Below are positions 49,521 to 64,000 of a stretch of 64,000 nt of DNA, piece by piece (positions within the stretch are counted from its first letter, which is position 1; every line of letters starts with the position of its first letter). Below the pieces are notes generated by a model, which was given only the letters and a program-made list of their open reading frames with translations, was not told the DNA's origin and ran no database searches. Source of the stretch: Puffinus mauretanicus (Eukaryota > Chordata > Aves > Procellariiformes > Procellariidae); NCBI GenBank assembly GCA_023333565.1, contig JAJKFH010000927.1, positions 1,054,001 to 1,118,000 of the forward strand. Direction: 5' to 3'. Position numbers and translations under genes: made by a program.

Positions 49521-50942
49521 TTTTGGATTCCCATTTTCACTTGTCCAGGTGGGATAGAGACTGGTTCTGGCTATACCCAGAAAGACAAAGTAAACTTTTT
49601 ATTTTCTAAACATTTCTTTTTTTCTATGCGCAAAACTGCCTGAAGCAACTACAGAATATAATTCATCTGTGCTTTGCATCAAACTGTGAATGTTCAAGTA
49701 CTTGCCTCCTCTTCTCCCCCTACAAGATTATTTTCATCATCAATCTCAGCGTGAAGAAGAAGAACAGGCTTCTTTCTCGTCTCCCCATCCTCTTCAAGGA
49801 GTAACAGTGGTCATTTGGGAAGTTACTGTGGGGAGGGTCCTTTTGTAATGATTTCAAGAATTTGTGCTGAGCTCTTTCCATTGCCTTAGAGACAGAACCA
49901 CCCCAGCCTCTTGGTCCAGAGAACTGTGGGCGACATACGTGGAGCATGCATGGTGCAATGAAGAAGCAATGGTTGCCAAATTGGTTTCACATATTCATTA
50001 TGAACTATAAAAATACACGGCTAAGTGGAATGCCAAATGAAAGGCGCTTCACAGACACGTTCTTAGTGTGGAGATAACATACCTTTTTCAAACTAGCCCA
50101 GGAGGGGTTTTGATTTGTAATCTGTGTTAAGCCCTCCTGGACTAGTAAAAACTTCTCCATACCTCAGAAACAAATGCATTGAAATAAGCTTCACTGGTCA
50201 GTTGTTGCTTCTCGAAGCTTATGTGTGCAAGTGTGTTCAGTATTCTGAATGCACAAAAAGCAAAACCAACTTCATAGGATATTGTTTGGGAAATGATATT
50301 TGGATGGGAAAGGAATTCAGAATAAAAAAAGTACAATAGTGATGTTTAGAAAACAGTCACGTAGTAAGCAAGGGTAACACGAAAGCACTACCTATTTGTC
50401 TGCAGAACAACTAAGCAGTTGAAGCATGGCCAACTCCACATACATACTCCCTGATGACAGTATAGTCTGTGTCCCAAGTCCTCTCAAGCAATGAGGTTGT
50501 TTTTATTTCCCTACCACTATCTTATGTAATGGAAATTACTGTACTCAATGGAAACAGCAGCCTGGTTTGCTAGATTCTTTTTCAAACTTTGAGGCTGCCT
50601 TCCATGCATAAATTAAATTGCAGTATGACAACTACCAGGACAACCTCAAATATTGAAGAGGACTTCAAACACAAATATTCTAACTTCTGCTTCGCAAGGG
50701 ACAATATTAATTTTTTGAACCTGGCCAGGCTAGCTAAATTCTTAATTTATTTGGAGGATTTTTTCATGTGAAGGGTCAGATTTCTCAAGTAATTTATTAC
50801 TGTCAGTAAAATTACTCATGTACCTCAGATGTTTGCAAGATCACTTTTTTTATGTGCACTGAGGAAATGTGATCTTTCCCATATTTACGTTGTTAAAAAG
50901 GTAATTCGTGTTTAAAAACAACTCTGTACTAAGCATTAGGAC

Positions 50943-51022
50943 TTCAAAAGAATCACGCTCAAAAAGAACCAAAAAAGAATGTCAAGAAGTCATCAAAAAG
51001 AATGTGTCAAAAAGAATCATGT
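50943..51022. repeat. Imperfect TCAAAAAGAAT(C/G) repeat in the CREB1 3' UTR
   Basis: Four to five spaced copies of (T)CAAAAAGAA(T/C) lie within 80 bp, A-rich on the sense strand. Confidence 0.6.
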
Positions 51023-52720
51023 GCAGTTTGTTTACTGGCCCTCTGAAGCCAGTCTCTTGATACATTAACTTGGGTCTTTGATGGAATAAGTTTACTTTGG
51101 GCTTACGGTCAAACTTTTATGTATAGAGACATATGAATAAGACTTTGGTCTGTACTAATGCCTTGCCTAGCGAAGTATTAGCTAATATTTTTTTCCCATT
51201 CACTCTATCTGTTTTTAAGATGAATTTCAAACACAAGCTTCTAAAATGTTATACAATCAGTGTGATGTTATAAGAAGAACATTTGGAAGACCCTGGGCAC
51301 TTGAGTCTCAAACAGTTAAGCAGTATTAAAAGTTCTAGTTTTCTCATTTGAGAGGGCATTCAATTTCCAAGAGACTTTAAAAGGAGCAGGGTTAAACTTG
51401 TAGCGTTATTGTTAAATCTAGAGTTATCAATAATTTCAAAATATGTTTGTATTTCAAGAAAAGAACACAAATATCAGAATTATGGAAGAATTCATTTCCA
51501 CAAGTTTTGAGGGGGTTTATAAATGGTCTATTTTTATCTGCCATAGAGAATGATTTTCATGTTTTTATTTAATGGAAGATGAATTTATTAGTTTAGCAAT
51601 GCAAATTTAAAGAAGAGCCTAAATTCTCAGCAATGCTTTCATAAAAATTGTCTGATTCTTGAAGTCAGAGAATACAAATACATACAGCGGTTACCAGTTT
51701 TTCAGAACTAGTGCTGAAGCGGAAATGTTGGTAACGGAGGAGTCATTCCTGTAAAACGTGAATTTTATGATGGCCTAATTTACACAGTTATACGGAATGG
51801 TTCCTCCAACTTTGAGAAACACAGGGAAGGCTGTACATGCCTACCTTAAGGCTGTTTCTGTTATAGAACCATCTGTTTGCCAGAACTTGAGTTTTCGCAG
51901 CGAACCTGAATGAGGCTAGCCGTGATCCGAGAGCTGTTCCTCGTGGGTGAGGAGCACTGTCTAGCGCTTGCTGATAGTCACTCGGCACAAAGCCTGGGAG
52001 CTGAATGGACCAGGGAGCTTAAACCGGTACCCGGACGGGGTTCTTCTAATACAGGGTTGGTGCAAATTTGTGTGGCAGTGAGAGGAGAACTGTGTTGCCG
52101 GTTTGTCTGTGCGTGGTCTGCGAGTAGTCTGTAGAGTTATTAGCCTAGACCTCATTAGCAACTAATGTTTCGCTAAGGAAAAGGAACGTTATTTTAAAGT
52201 ACCTAGGGATCTGCAAGAATCTTTATTTTTATTTATGCTGCACTGAGGATTTAGGGACTTGAATTTTTCTGTAATGGAAATTTTAAATGACAATAATAAA
52301 AAATGTGTTAGACCAAGTACAGGGCTGGTTAGGGTTACCCATACATGCTTTACTATTCATTTTGAGCCAGAAAGGGAAAGAATATGACACAGGAATCCAT
52401 TCATATGTTATTTACCAAGTAGTGAGGTTGGGGTAATCAGCTTCTATAAACTAAGGCCATTTGGAAGTAGGACGGAAATTATGCTGGCAGGGGGGAGGGA
52501 GGGTTAGTTTTATATCTCACGGTTGTGAGTTTTCAAGAACTGATAGCCTGTTTTACCTGAAGAGAGGGTTAGAAAGGGCTAGATCCATTATGTTCATAAT
52601 AAACAAGAATTGATTTGAAATATAATTTTTGTAATGTCATTATTTTGCAAAACAACAGCACCGATCAGGCAGTTAAGATATTGTCAGAGGTGCTCTTTTA
52701 ATTTAGATATTCTTGGAAAA

Positions 52721-52771
52721 TACATATGTATAATATATGTACATATATATATATATACACACAGTATATAA
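52721..52771. repeat. AT/TA microsatellite, self-complementary
   Basis: ACATATGTATAATATATGT is followed by a (TA)n run and ACACAC. The sequence can fold back on itself in RNA. Confidence 0.8.
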
Positions 52772-53876
52772 TCTACAGCTCTGAGAGCTTTTAAGTCAGG
52801 AATGCTGAGTATTATAGTATATGGAGGTCAGAAGAAATTTTTACTTTTCTGTGTGTGTCTGGGTGTGTGTGGATGTGTGCGCATGTGTGAAACTTCCCCC
52901 CGCCCCAGTAGTTCTGGGCTGCATTATTCTAGCGCTTATTACTGATTTGTTTTGTGCTGTTTCTCAGTTATCCATTTTCAAGAATTTTATTTCATCTTTC
53001 ATGGCTTTTGTAAGGTTTGTTTTTGTTTTTTATTGATGGAGATTTTTGAAGTTACCTAAACAGTTGTTTTACAACCACCACCCCCCCCCAGAATAATTCA
53101 CTTTTGTGCTTTTTCTCTTTGGCAGCTATATATCAAGGGCAAAACAATTGGAAAGGTTGTTAAGGTGTTATTTTCTAAAGGAACCACTGGTAAGACTTCT
53201 GTTTTCCTCCTGGGGTAGCGGCGATGCATTTTTCTTTAAGCAGCGATTTCACCAGTCAGGTAGTTGCCAGCACCATTGCTTGTATCTGAAAGCACAATTT
53301 TAGCCTGTCGTGCTCGTCAGGACTGTACAGACACCTGTAGGTTCTGGCTCTTCTGTAGTTGGCGTTTGCATTGCAGACCGCTGTCTTCTCTGGTACTTGT
53401 AAGTTGATCAGAAAATTGGTGGGGTGTTTGGAATCATTAAGAGGCTCAGGAAAAAAAAAGTTAGTTTTAATAAGGAAAAACAGCCCTGATAGTTTCTGAT
53501 CTAAATTTGTACTACAGGTTTTTTTTAAATCTGGGCTTCCAGTAGACTGCAGCTGCAAGTAGTCATCTGTTAATGAAAACTGGCCTCTGCTTTTTTATTT
53601 TATATTTTTTTAATTTATGACAGACAGACAGTGCTTTTTGTGGGTTAAAGTAAAGACAAGTCTCCCCATCAAAGCAAGTTCATTATCAGTGGTTGCAAAT
53701 CTTTGACAATTCGTAGAGGATTTCATTGGTTTTCTAGGACTCTGTTTTTATTGTCATTTTTTCACCGTGAAGCTGGTTAGTGATGTAACATTTGCCAATG
53801 ATCTAACCAAAAGGTCATGTATTTATTTTTGTTACACTATATTCTTTGTAAATGTTTAATTAAAATGTGCACTTTT

Positions 53877-53917
53877 AAAAAAAAAAAAAAAACACAGAAC
53901 AAAAAAAAAAAAAAAAA
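53877..53917. repeat. Paired oligo(A) tracts
   Basis: About 16 A (53,877-53,892) and 17 A (53,901-53,917) are separated by CACAGAAC. They follow an ATTAAAATG stretch and may mark an old processed-RNA insertion or simply an internal A-rich segment of the 3' UTR. Confidence 0.75.
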
Positions 53918-54940
53918 GAGCAATTGGGTTTGCTTGAGAAGCTCCCTGGCACAATTGTTGTGATCCTGCTGCCTGCGCACAATTCCCTCCTCTCCCCACA
54001 GCAGTTGACTCCCCCGCAAATTTAACTTGCTGATGAGCACCTGGCGTCCAGCAGGCATTACTTCAGCATGGCAGCAGATCTGAACTGGCAGTACTGAAGC
54101 CTGGAAAGAATTAAATGTGCGGTGTCTCAGAGCAGCATGTACAGCATGGATGTGAAATTATTTTTAGAATAGAACTAGTTCAGTGATCCCAAGTGGGAAA
54201 GGGAGGTTAATTTGGAAGGAAAGGTAAATTATTTTTCAGTCACTTTATTCCCCTTTTCTTAATTTGAGATTTGGCTGCAAATTTTACAAGCTGCATTCCA
54301 AGAAAATAAATCAAAAGGCTTTCCAATTCTTTGACACCAGGAAGTAAAGGTACATTGACAACGTGTCACCCTGCTTGAAAAGATTAAAAAAAGCACATCC
54401 ACCTTTCTTTTGCAGGAACAATGACAATTTAGCTATAACCCTGAAATCTGTCACTGTGAGCAGGTTTTAAAAGCATACAGTACATTGATGGTTCTCCGTA
54501 CTGTGCCTGGGAACTCGTTTCCCTGCGCTTTTGAATTTGCTAGCTGTAAAAGACACTGATTTTGCAGAAACCTGAATGTGTCATGGAGCTCAGTTGGTCT
54601 GGGAGGAGCCAGACCGATGAAGAGAAACAGGGTGCTGAAGTCCGACCTACTGTGTGCTTGTGACAGGTTCAGGTCTGTGGATGGATATGGCTGAAATCTG
54701 TACATCTTTGGGGGAAAGGGACCAGATCCAGCTGGTAAAGAGGGCTCGCATTTCAAGCGTTTTGCCTTAGAATGTGTTTTTTAGATGTATTTAAGCTCTG
54801 GCCCACAAAGAGACTTGCTTGGGCTAGTTTGCGTAGCACAAATTGAAGACAGTGACCCGTCTGCGTTCTGGTACTGCAGGTGCAGTTTGTGAGTTGCTCT
54901 GTAACTGGTGAGTTCAGGTCTGGCTTCCACCAGCGAGAGG

Positions 54941-55198
54941 CAGGAGAAGTCAGCTGTCCTCAGGAGCCGTGGGCAGGAGAAGTCAGCTGTCCTCAGGAGC
55001 TGTGGGCAGGAGAAGTCAGCTGTCCTCAGGAGCCGTGGGCAGGAGAAGTCAGCTGTCCTCAGGAGCCGTGGGCAGGAGAAGTCAGCTGTCCTCAGGAGCT
55101 GTGGGCAGAAGTCAGTTGTCCTCAGGAGCCGTGGGCAGAAGTCAGTTGTCCTCAGGAGCTGTGGGCAGGAGAAGTCAGCTGTCCTCAGGAGCTGTGTG
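54941..55198. repeat. 33-bp minisatellite, 8 copies
   Basis: Six copies of a 33-bp unit (CAGGAGAAGTCAGCTGTCC, then TCAGGAGC(C/T)GTGGG) and two consecutive 30-bp variants (copies 6 and 7) with a 3-bp deletion and CAGTTG in place of CAGCTG. Units are nearly identical, which suggests recent expansion and likely length polymorphism. Since 33 and 30 are multiples of three and no stop occurs, all three forward frames stay open. That is not evidence of coding. Confidence 0.95.
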
Positions 55199-56120
55199 CT
55201 GGCAGGGAGGGGGCCAGGACAGGCTGTAAGGATCCACGGTTGGCTCCCTTCGTAAGCTGACCACTTACTGTACTCACGACTTGGGAGCAGTCGGGTCGCG
55301 AGGTCTCAGCCCCAGCCCTGCATTTCTCTGAATTCGGGGATAGCTGAGAGCGAGCACGGGGAGGGCAGGCCTTGGGCAGGTAGTTATCTGGAAATGGCCA
55401 CTCTTAAGAACTAAGGATGTTCGGATGCTCTCCGCAAGTTGTGTTTTATCCAGGTGCCACTCCATTTTTTGTGTGTGTAATGACATTTATTTATATTAAA
55501 ACATTAATTTTAAAAAGTTCTAGAACTTCGAGTTTGTGTGAGATTTGAAACTGTGCTGCTTGTATGGACTTCCAGGGATGGGATGGGGAACAGGGCAAGA
55601 AGAGGTGCTAGTTGGCAGCCAACCCCTCCACAGACTTGTCCACAGATTGGTTGTTTACTTCAAAAATGAGTTGTTTCTACTCTGGATTTATAATTTGAAA
55701 TAGTTTTGGAACAATGTTTTTCAGGGAAGCTTCCAGAGCGAGGGTTATTATTCTCCCTTTGTAATGTAAGCTGGAAAGAGTAAGTTCACCTCATCTGCAT
55801 TTCTGATTCTTTACCCAAACCATGTCAGCACAGAACAGGGTATTTGAGCTTGACTCCCACATACTTGTGGAAGTTAAAAGACTAAATGAAAATCCATTAT
55901 TGGGGGAAAATAAATTCTTATTTACATTTCCCCAAAAATCTAGAAACATCCCTGTTGTGTTTTTTTTTTTTTACTTAATTTTTTGTGCTTTATCTGTGTT
56001 TTAAAAAAAAAATTGTACTGGGTTATAATGCATTTTATTAACACTATGTACATATTAGCTGCTTTGTGTTTCAGAATGGTAGTAATTGCTTTGTATATTA
56101 AAGTGATTCTTGTGAATTTG

Positions 56121-59100
56121 TGAATTATTGTCATAAAGAAGTGCTTTTTCTTACTGTAACCTTTGTGGTATAAACTGTCATAACTCCCTTTTTACACAAA
56201 CATTTATGTGCAGTCACATAAACATGCTTTAAAAAACTCTACAAAGTCTCTTTTTTGAGCAGGATGTTCCATTTACACTAACTTAGTGGCAAATGGTAGC
56301 TAGATAGAAATATGGGAAAAGGCATATTTCAAGCAGACTATGGCGTCCTCCCGTGATCTGTGGCCTGCTGTAAGTATTCATGAGATATTTTCCCCAAAGG
56401 GAAGGCTTTTTAAATCTTAATTAAAACGAATTAGATTAGTGAGAGGTTAAGTCCTGAAAAACAAAGTTTCTCTTCCACTTCTGGTATTTTTAAACCTGCT
56501 TTCCAGTATCCATTCTGGTGGCAATTAGTTCTGCTGTTTAATAATGTGTGACAGACTTTTCCCTTTCACAGTCTAAATATGCTGTCTTTCCCACTTTTAA
56601 GCACTCCCGTAAGCCGTGTGCTACTGATGTTAATAACAGAGCAGCGCAGAAGGCAGCAAACACTGCAAGGATCGCAACCCGATTATGTAATCTGCGAGGC
56701 TGGATCCAAACACTGGGATGAAAGCCAGAAGAGCAAACTCAGCACTGAGGTAAACACACCTCCAGTGAAACCGGGGGGAAGCAGTAAGGTCAGCTCATTA
56801 TGGCTGGGATTTCGTGGTTTTCACAACTGAGTGTTTTCATAATGCCATTCACGTACTTGCTCAGAAAAATCTGCATCTCAGTAATGAGGGAGAATCCCAA
56901 ACAGGGGTTAGTCCATGAGACAAAAATGCAGTTTGGCTTGAATTTTGCACTGAAAAGAATCTGGTAACACAGATCCCTGTGCAGTCAGTAGGTCAGCTGG
57001 TAAACCCGATTCTTCTGACACTGCTGCACCTTGAAGCTCTTCGTCCATAAGATACAGAGTTGAATTTCATACTCCGTGTCTTAGTCAAACATGACTTTAG
57101 TTGCAATGACATTTGAGAAAAGTTTTTTCCCTTGCAGCATGGCAATCTTTCAGGGATGGTTTCACAATCTTACAGTATGTTCACATCTTACCTGGTCACT
57201 TCCCTGTGACTTGGATCCTCTCCCTAGGGTGAGTATTTTATTTCTCAAGAGACTATTTATGCATTGCCCCACTACTCAGGGACCCATGCCCAAACACATC
57301 CTCCCCACAGATGAGTGCACCTCATCTGTTACAAAACAGGACCAATGCAATGGAACCACCCAAAGGAGAATCACGCTGACTTCTCTAGTGCTGGGATGGA
57401 GAAGGTGACAAAGTGCTTGGGCAGGGTGTTAGTGTAATTGCCAAACAGCCGCTGAAGCATTACCGAGCATCATCTCATACTAGAGCAGAAGCTCACCTGG
57501 GACCAATTGGTCGGGACACCGGAGTTTGCAGGTGGCATCGCGGAGGGCTGCTGTGTGCTCACTCACCGGGCAATTAAGCCTCTGCTACTTCTGTCCTGCA
57601 TGTCTGGCGTGGTTCACTCCTGACATCTCCCTGAAGCTAAGTGTGATGGGAATATAAAAAAGCTGCGAAGCGCAACCTGGGACCACAGAAGGCACTGCTC
57701 AGTGCCTAGTGCAGGTGGGGGTTAGCACTGCCCAGCGGGAACAGGCTGTAGGTTTCAGCTGAGTTACGTTCTCACGGTTGGTGCCTGCCCCTAAACACTG
57801 TAGCTTAAAAAGCAATGAGAACTCATGTGCTTGTTGTGGTGGCCTAACCGCAATATTCCTGGGTTTGGTCTCCTGAATCTAAAGGAGTTGCCCACACCCG
57901 AGTAGCAGTCAGAGGAGAAGGTGTCCCCTTGAGGGGGTGCCACTTGCTGAGCTGGGGAGGGGCCACCAAGAGCTCAGCTCTGCAGGTCAGGGGCAAGGCA
58001 CTCAGCTGAGCTGCCAGTGTCATCTCATGCTTTTCTCCGCAAGTATTTACTTACGGGCAGTAGCATTGCTTCAGCCTTCAAACACGCTCCCTCAGGTTTG
58101 CATACAGCTGCTGTGCGACAGCAACACAGCGAAAGAAGCCAAGCCTGGTCTCCTCCAGCACATGCCTGCTCTCACAGGAAGGCTACGGGCTGTAACAGCA
58201 GCAATGGGAAAACAGACACTGAAAGCTGCTAAACAATAAGAAAGATGCAATTAAACTGATTTGTTTTAAAAGTACAAAACTTTTCCTATCGTTGAAGCAA
58301 GGCCTGGAGCAAAGCCCCCTTCTTAAAAGTGTGTAGGCTTTATTCTGTACTACAGTGGGCTTTACTCTGTGCTATTTAAGCGGGCTTTTTAAGCATGTTC
58401 CTACTATGGCAACAACGCAAGCCGCTAAGGCTCTCAGTACTGCAAGCCGCAGCCTCTTGCGAGGGCTAAGCACAGCCAGGTAGCAGGCTCTCCCCACGCA
58501 CCAGGTCACGTGCACTCGTAAGCCCGAGCACCAGCACGCTGCTTTCTGCCAGCTCCAGCCCAGGGGGAGAGCCCAACATACAGTGACCACAGACGGGCTC
58601 GGAGACAAGGAAACACCAGTGGAGAGGAAAAGGAAGAGGAGTGGTGAGAACTTACAGCCACGCTCCGAAAACTAGAGCCAGAGAAAGAGTGGGGAGAGCT
58701 TGTAATTTTTTCAACCGTTGCTCACCCAACTGATAGGACAGAAGAAGCCATGTCTGGCACATTAAAGCTCATATCATGTTCTGTTTTTAATTAAAGGTGC
58801 TGTTTTCCTTCCCTCAAAGGGACTTCAACTCTGCTTTCAGACTGCAGAGTCCCAGCCAGCTGCGTAAGTACTGTTTTAGTGACACCATGTGGCTTCTGAG
58901 GATACTGGTGTAAGCAAGTGTTTTAGAGCAGCAACTCTCAGGCCAAGTCCAGAGCCAAGCAAGGAACTTAGCTGAAAACACGCAAGAGACACGTCAGGGA
59001 TGAAGCACAAGACCTTCGGGCCTTGTTCACGGGAGCCGTAATGATAAATGTGTCATTTCCAGATTACAGTCTGCACATCACTTCTGGACCACAGACCCTC

Positions 59101-60235
59101 TGCATCTTTTCCAGTTAGGAAGTTTGATGGAAGCAGAAGGGATAAAGAGCTCCTAACGTCCATGGCCTGAAGCAGCTGCTGGTGTTTGCTGTTGCTAGTG
59201 CCAAAGACATGCACACGCTTAAAGCCTGAACCTGACCTGGGGCTTTGTAACTCAAGTTTAAAGAAAAAAAAAAGTTCCACATCCACCAAAAAAAAAGTAC
59301 TATAGCAATTCCTGCATTTAGAAGTGTGGCTGTCTTCTATTAGGCCTTTGTTTTCACCAGTTTCATTCTTCCACCACTAGAAAGAGAAGGAAGTCTGCTG
59401 CTGGTGCGAGCTGGATTCCAGGCTGCAGCATTTTTCACACAGGATCTTGTGGGATAAACAGACGCAGGTGTTTTTACAAGCTTAAGGTACAAAATCAGTT
59501 ACTTAGAACAGCGTCTAACTACCACTGCACAGAAAGCACGCCAAAATCTAGACACTGCCCCAAGGTCCCAAGTAATACAAGAATAAGTACTCCCCCAGCT
59601 ACAAAGACTTTACGGCAGCACCCTCCTCTCCTAAATAACAGCTCTCAGAGACAGAGTGAGTCACAAACAAAGGCAGAAAGTATAACATTATTTAGCGGTT
59701 CTTTGAGAGTCAAGGACTGATTTGGTATTTAAACAACAGTGTGAGTCTCCTTGTTTCACTTTCCCTGCAGGCACACGTGGATGTGTATCTGCTCCAAGGA
59801 GCCTTGATCTGTGCGAGGGAAAGTTATCTTGTTAGGGACAAGCCAAGAACCACGACTGCTTCGGTACTGCAGGCATAGCCTCCATGCTTGCATGTCAGGT
59901 AAAAACACCTCTGATTTCTAAGATGGCTTACTCTGCAATACTGATTCCCAACCCACCCCCTTCACAAACCTTGTTTTTTGTTTCCCTATGCCTCTTCAAT
60001 GCAGCAGTGACAGCAATACAACTTTATAGCAGCTGCCTTTGTTGGTTTTGCCCTTTAAGTGGCTTCTTTTACCACAACTTTCAAGATGCAGAAGGCCTGA
60101 AGAGTTCAAGCATTTAAAGCCGGAGTCTTAGCTTACATTTCATCCACTTTTACTTTTCTAGAGTTAAGGAAGTGATATGGGGAAAAAAACCCCACTCTAA
60201 TCTATTTCTAAGTTTCCCACAGAAATTAAGTGTGA
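56121..60235. other. Region between CREB1 and METTL21A 3' ends
   Basis: No exon is recognised. The sequence is mostly unique and moderately AT-rich. It must hold the 3' end of METTL21A; a canonical AATAAA on the - strand lies at 58,344-58,339 and an ATTAAA at 60,241-60,236. The open frames at 56.6, 57.1 and 57.9 kb match no family I know. Confidence 0.55.
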
Positions 60236-60553
60236 TTTAATTTTAAACAACAGACCTTTTGATGACATTTTTGATGCCTGGAGATTTCTGCAACTTAAAC
60301 AGTTTCAAAAATTACATTTGGTAAAAAGTCAGTGGAAGACCCTATACAACTCTACTGAGAAATGAAGCAGAGGTTCAATACGCAGAACAGCAGTACAATC
60401 CTTGCTGTATCAGACCAAGTGATCAGGCAAGACCATCAGAACACGAAGCCAGTGAAGTAACACAACTGCAATTACATGCTTAGGAACAAGTGTATTGAGT
60501 AGAAACAAGGGGAGGATTGAACAGCATCAGTGGTTTACTAACAAAGCATAGAG
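60236..60553 (-). other. METTL21A: METTL21A 3' UTR, proximal part
   Basis: Sequence downstream of the stop codon on the - strand. ATTAAA at 60,241-60,236 could give a short UTR of about 320 nt. The canonical AATAAA at 58,344-58,339 could give one of about 2.2 kb. Confidence 0.45.

Positions 60554-64000
<3,447 letters not shown>

Larger units (their letters stand above)
49521..56120 (+). other. CREB1: CREB1 3' UTR (distal end inferred)
   Basis: AT-rich sequence without coding exons follows the stop. Candidate poly(A) signals are AATAAA at 52,295, 54,305 and 55,909, and ATTAAA at 56,097. The mammalian CREB1 3' UTR is several kilobases long, so the ATTAAA near 56.1 kb is a reasonable distal end, but the exact site is not shown by sequence. 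The interval includes an imperfect TCAAAAAGAAT repeat, an AT microsatellite, paired oligo(A) runs and a 33-bp minisatellite. Confidence 0.6.

Noticed and set aside
52295..52300. AATAAA as the main CREB1 poly(A) site
   Set aside because: The signal is present, but an AT-rich UTR has several. Without 3' end data no single one can be chosen.
54880..55260. Repetitive-protein ORFs in all three + frames near 55 kb
   Set aside because: A stop-free 33-bp minisatellite opens every frame; no start, splice or family evidence.

Overview
This window is vertebrate genomic DNA, almost certainly from a bird. It holds multi-exon genes with GT-AG introns, a CR1 LINE fragment with the typical avian 3'-end motif, and an LTR element whose ends resemble class II (ERVK-like) LTRs common in bird genomes. 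Two protein-coding genes can be read exon by exon. CREB1 lies on the + strand. METTL21A lies on the - strand. They sit tail to tail, as I recall for this pair in mammals.

Layout. Positions 1-11,200 are intergenic DNA upstream of CREB1; I find no gene there, only simple repeats and an unusual 52-bp inverted repeat. Positions 11,200-12,650 are a strong CpG island that contains the non-coding first exon of CREB1 (splice donor after 11,957). Intron 1 is about 19.5 kb. The coding exons run 31,479-31,592, 35,066-35,212, 37,196-37,296, 40,171-40,313, 44,582-44,764, 46,202-46,352 and 49,376-49,520. Joined, they give an uninterrupted 327-residue protein, the length of the CREB delta isoform. It has a glutamine-rich N-terminus, a kinase-inducible domain with RRPSY (Ser119, equal to Ser133 of the alpha form), a second Q-rich domain and a C-terminal bZIP. 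A long AT-rich 3' UTR follows, probably to about 56.1 kb, with a 33-bp minisatellite near 55 kb. METTL21A occupies 60,554-63,400 in three coding exons. It encodes a 218-residue seven-beta-strand lysine methyltransferase whose known substrates are Hsp70 proteins. Its CpG-island promoter fills the right end of the window.

The most interesting local structure is a 2.8-kb non-autonomous endogenous retrovirus-like element in CREB1 intron 5 (41,579-44,368), antisense to the gene. It has two LTRs, a lysine-tRNA-type primer binding site, a purine tract and an interior of degenerate 48-bp repeats, with no recognisable gag, pol or env. Each LTR carries a perfect palindromic CRE (TGACGTCA) just upstream of a TATA box. 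The binding site for CREB is therefore present twice inside the CREB1 gene.

Other points of note are a non-canonical GC splice donor in the intron that splits the bZIP region, no visible alpha-isoform exon, a repeated motif array just upstream of CREB1 exon 1, and an unrecognised 83-codon antisense ORF in intron 1. Everything here was read by eye. UTR ends, transcription starts and repeat family names are inferences.
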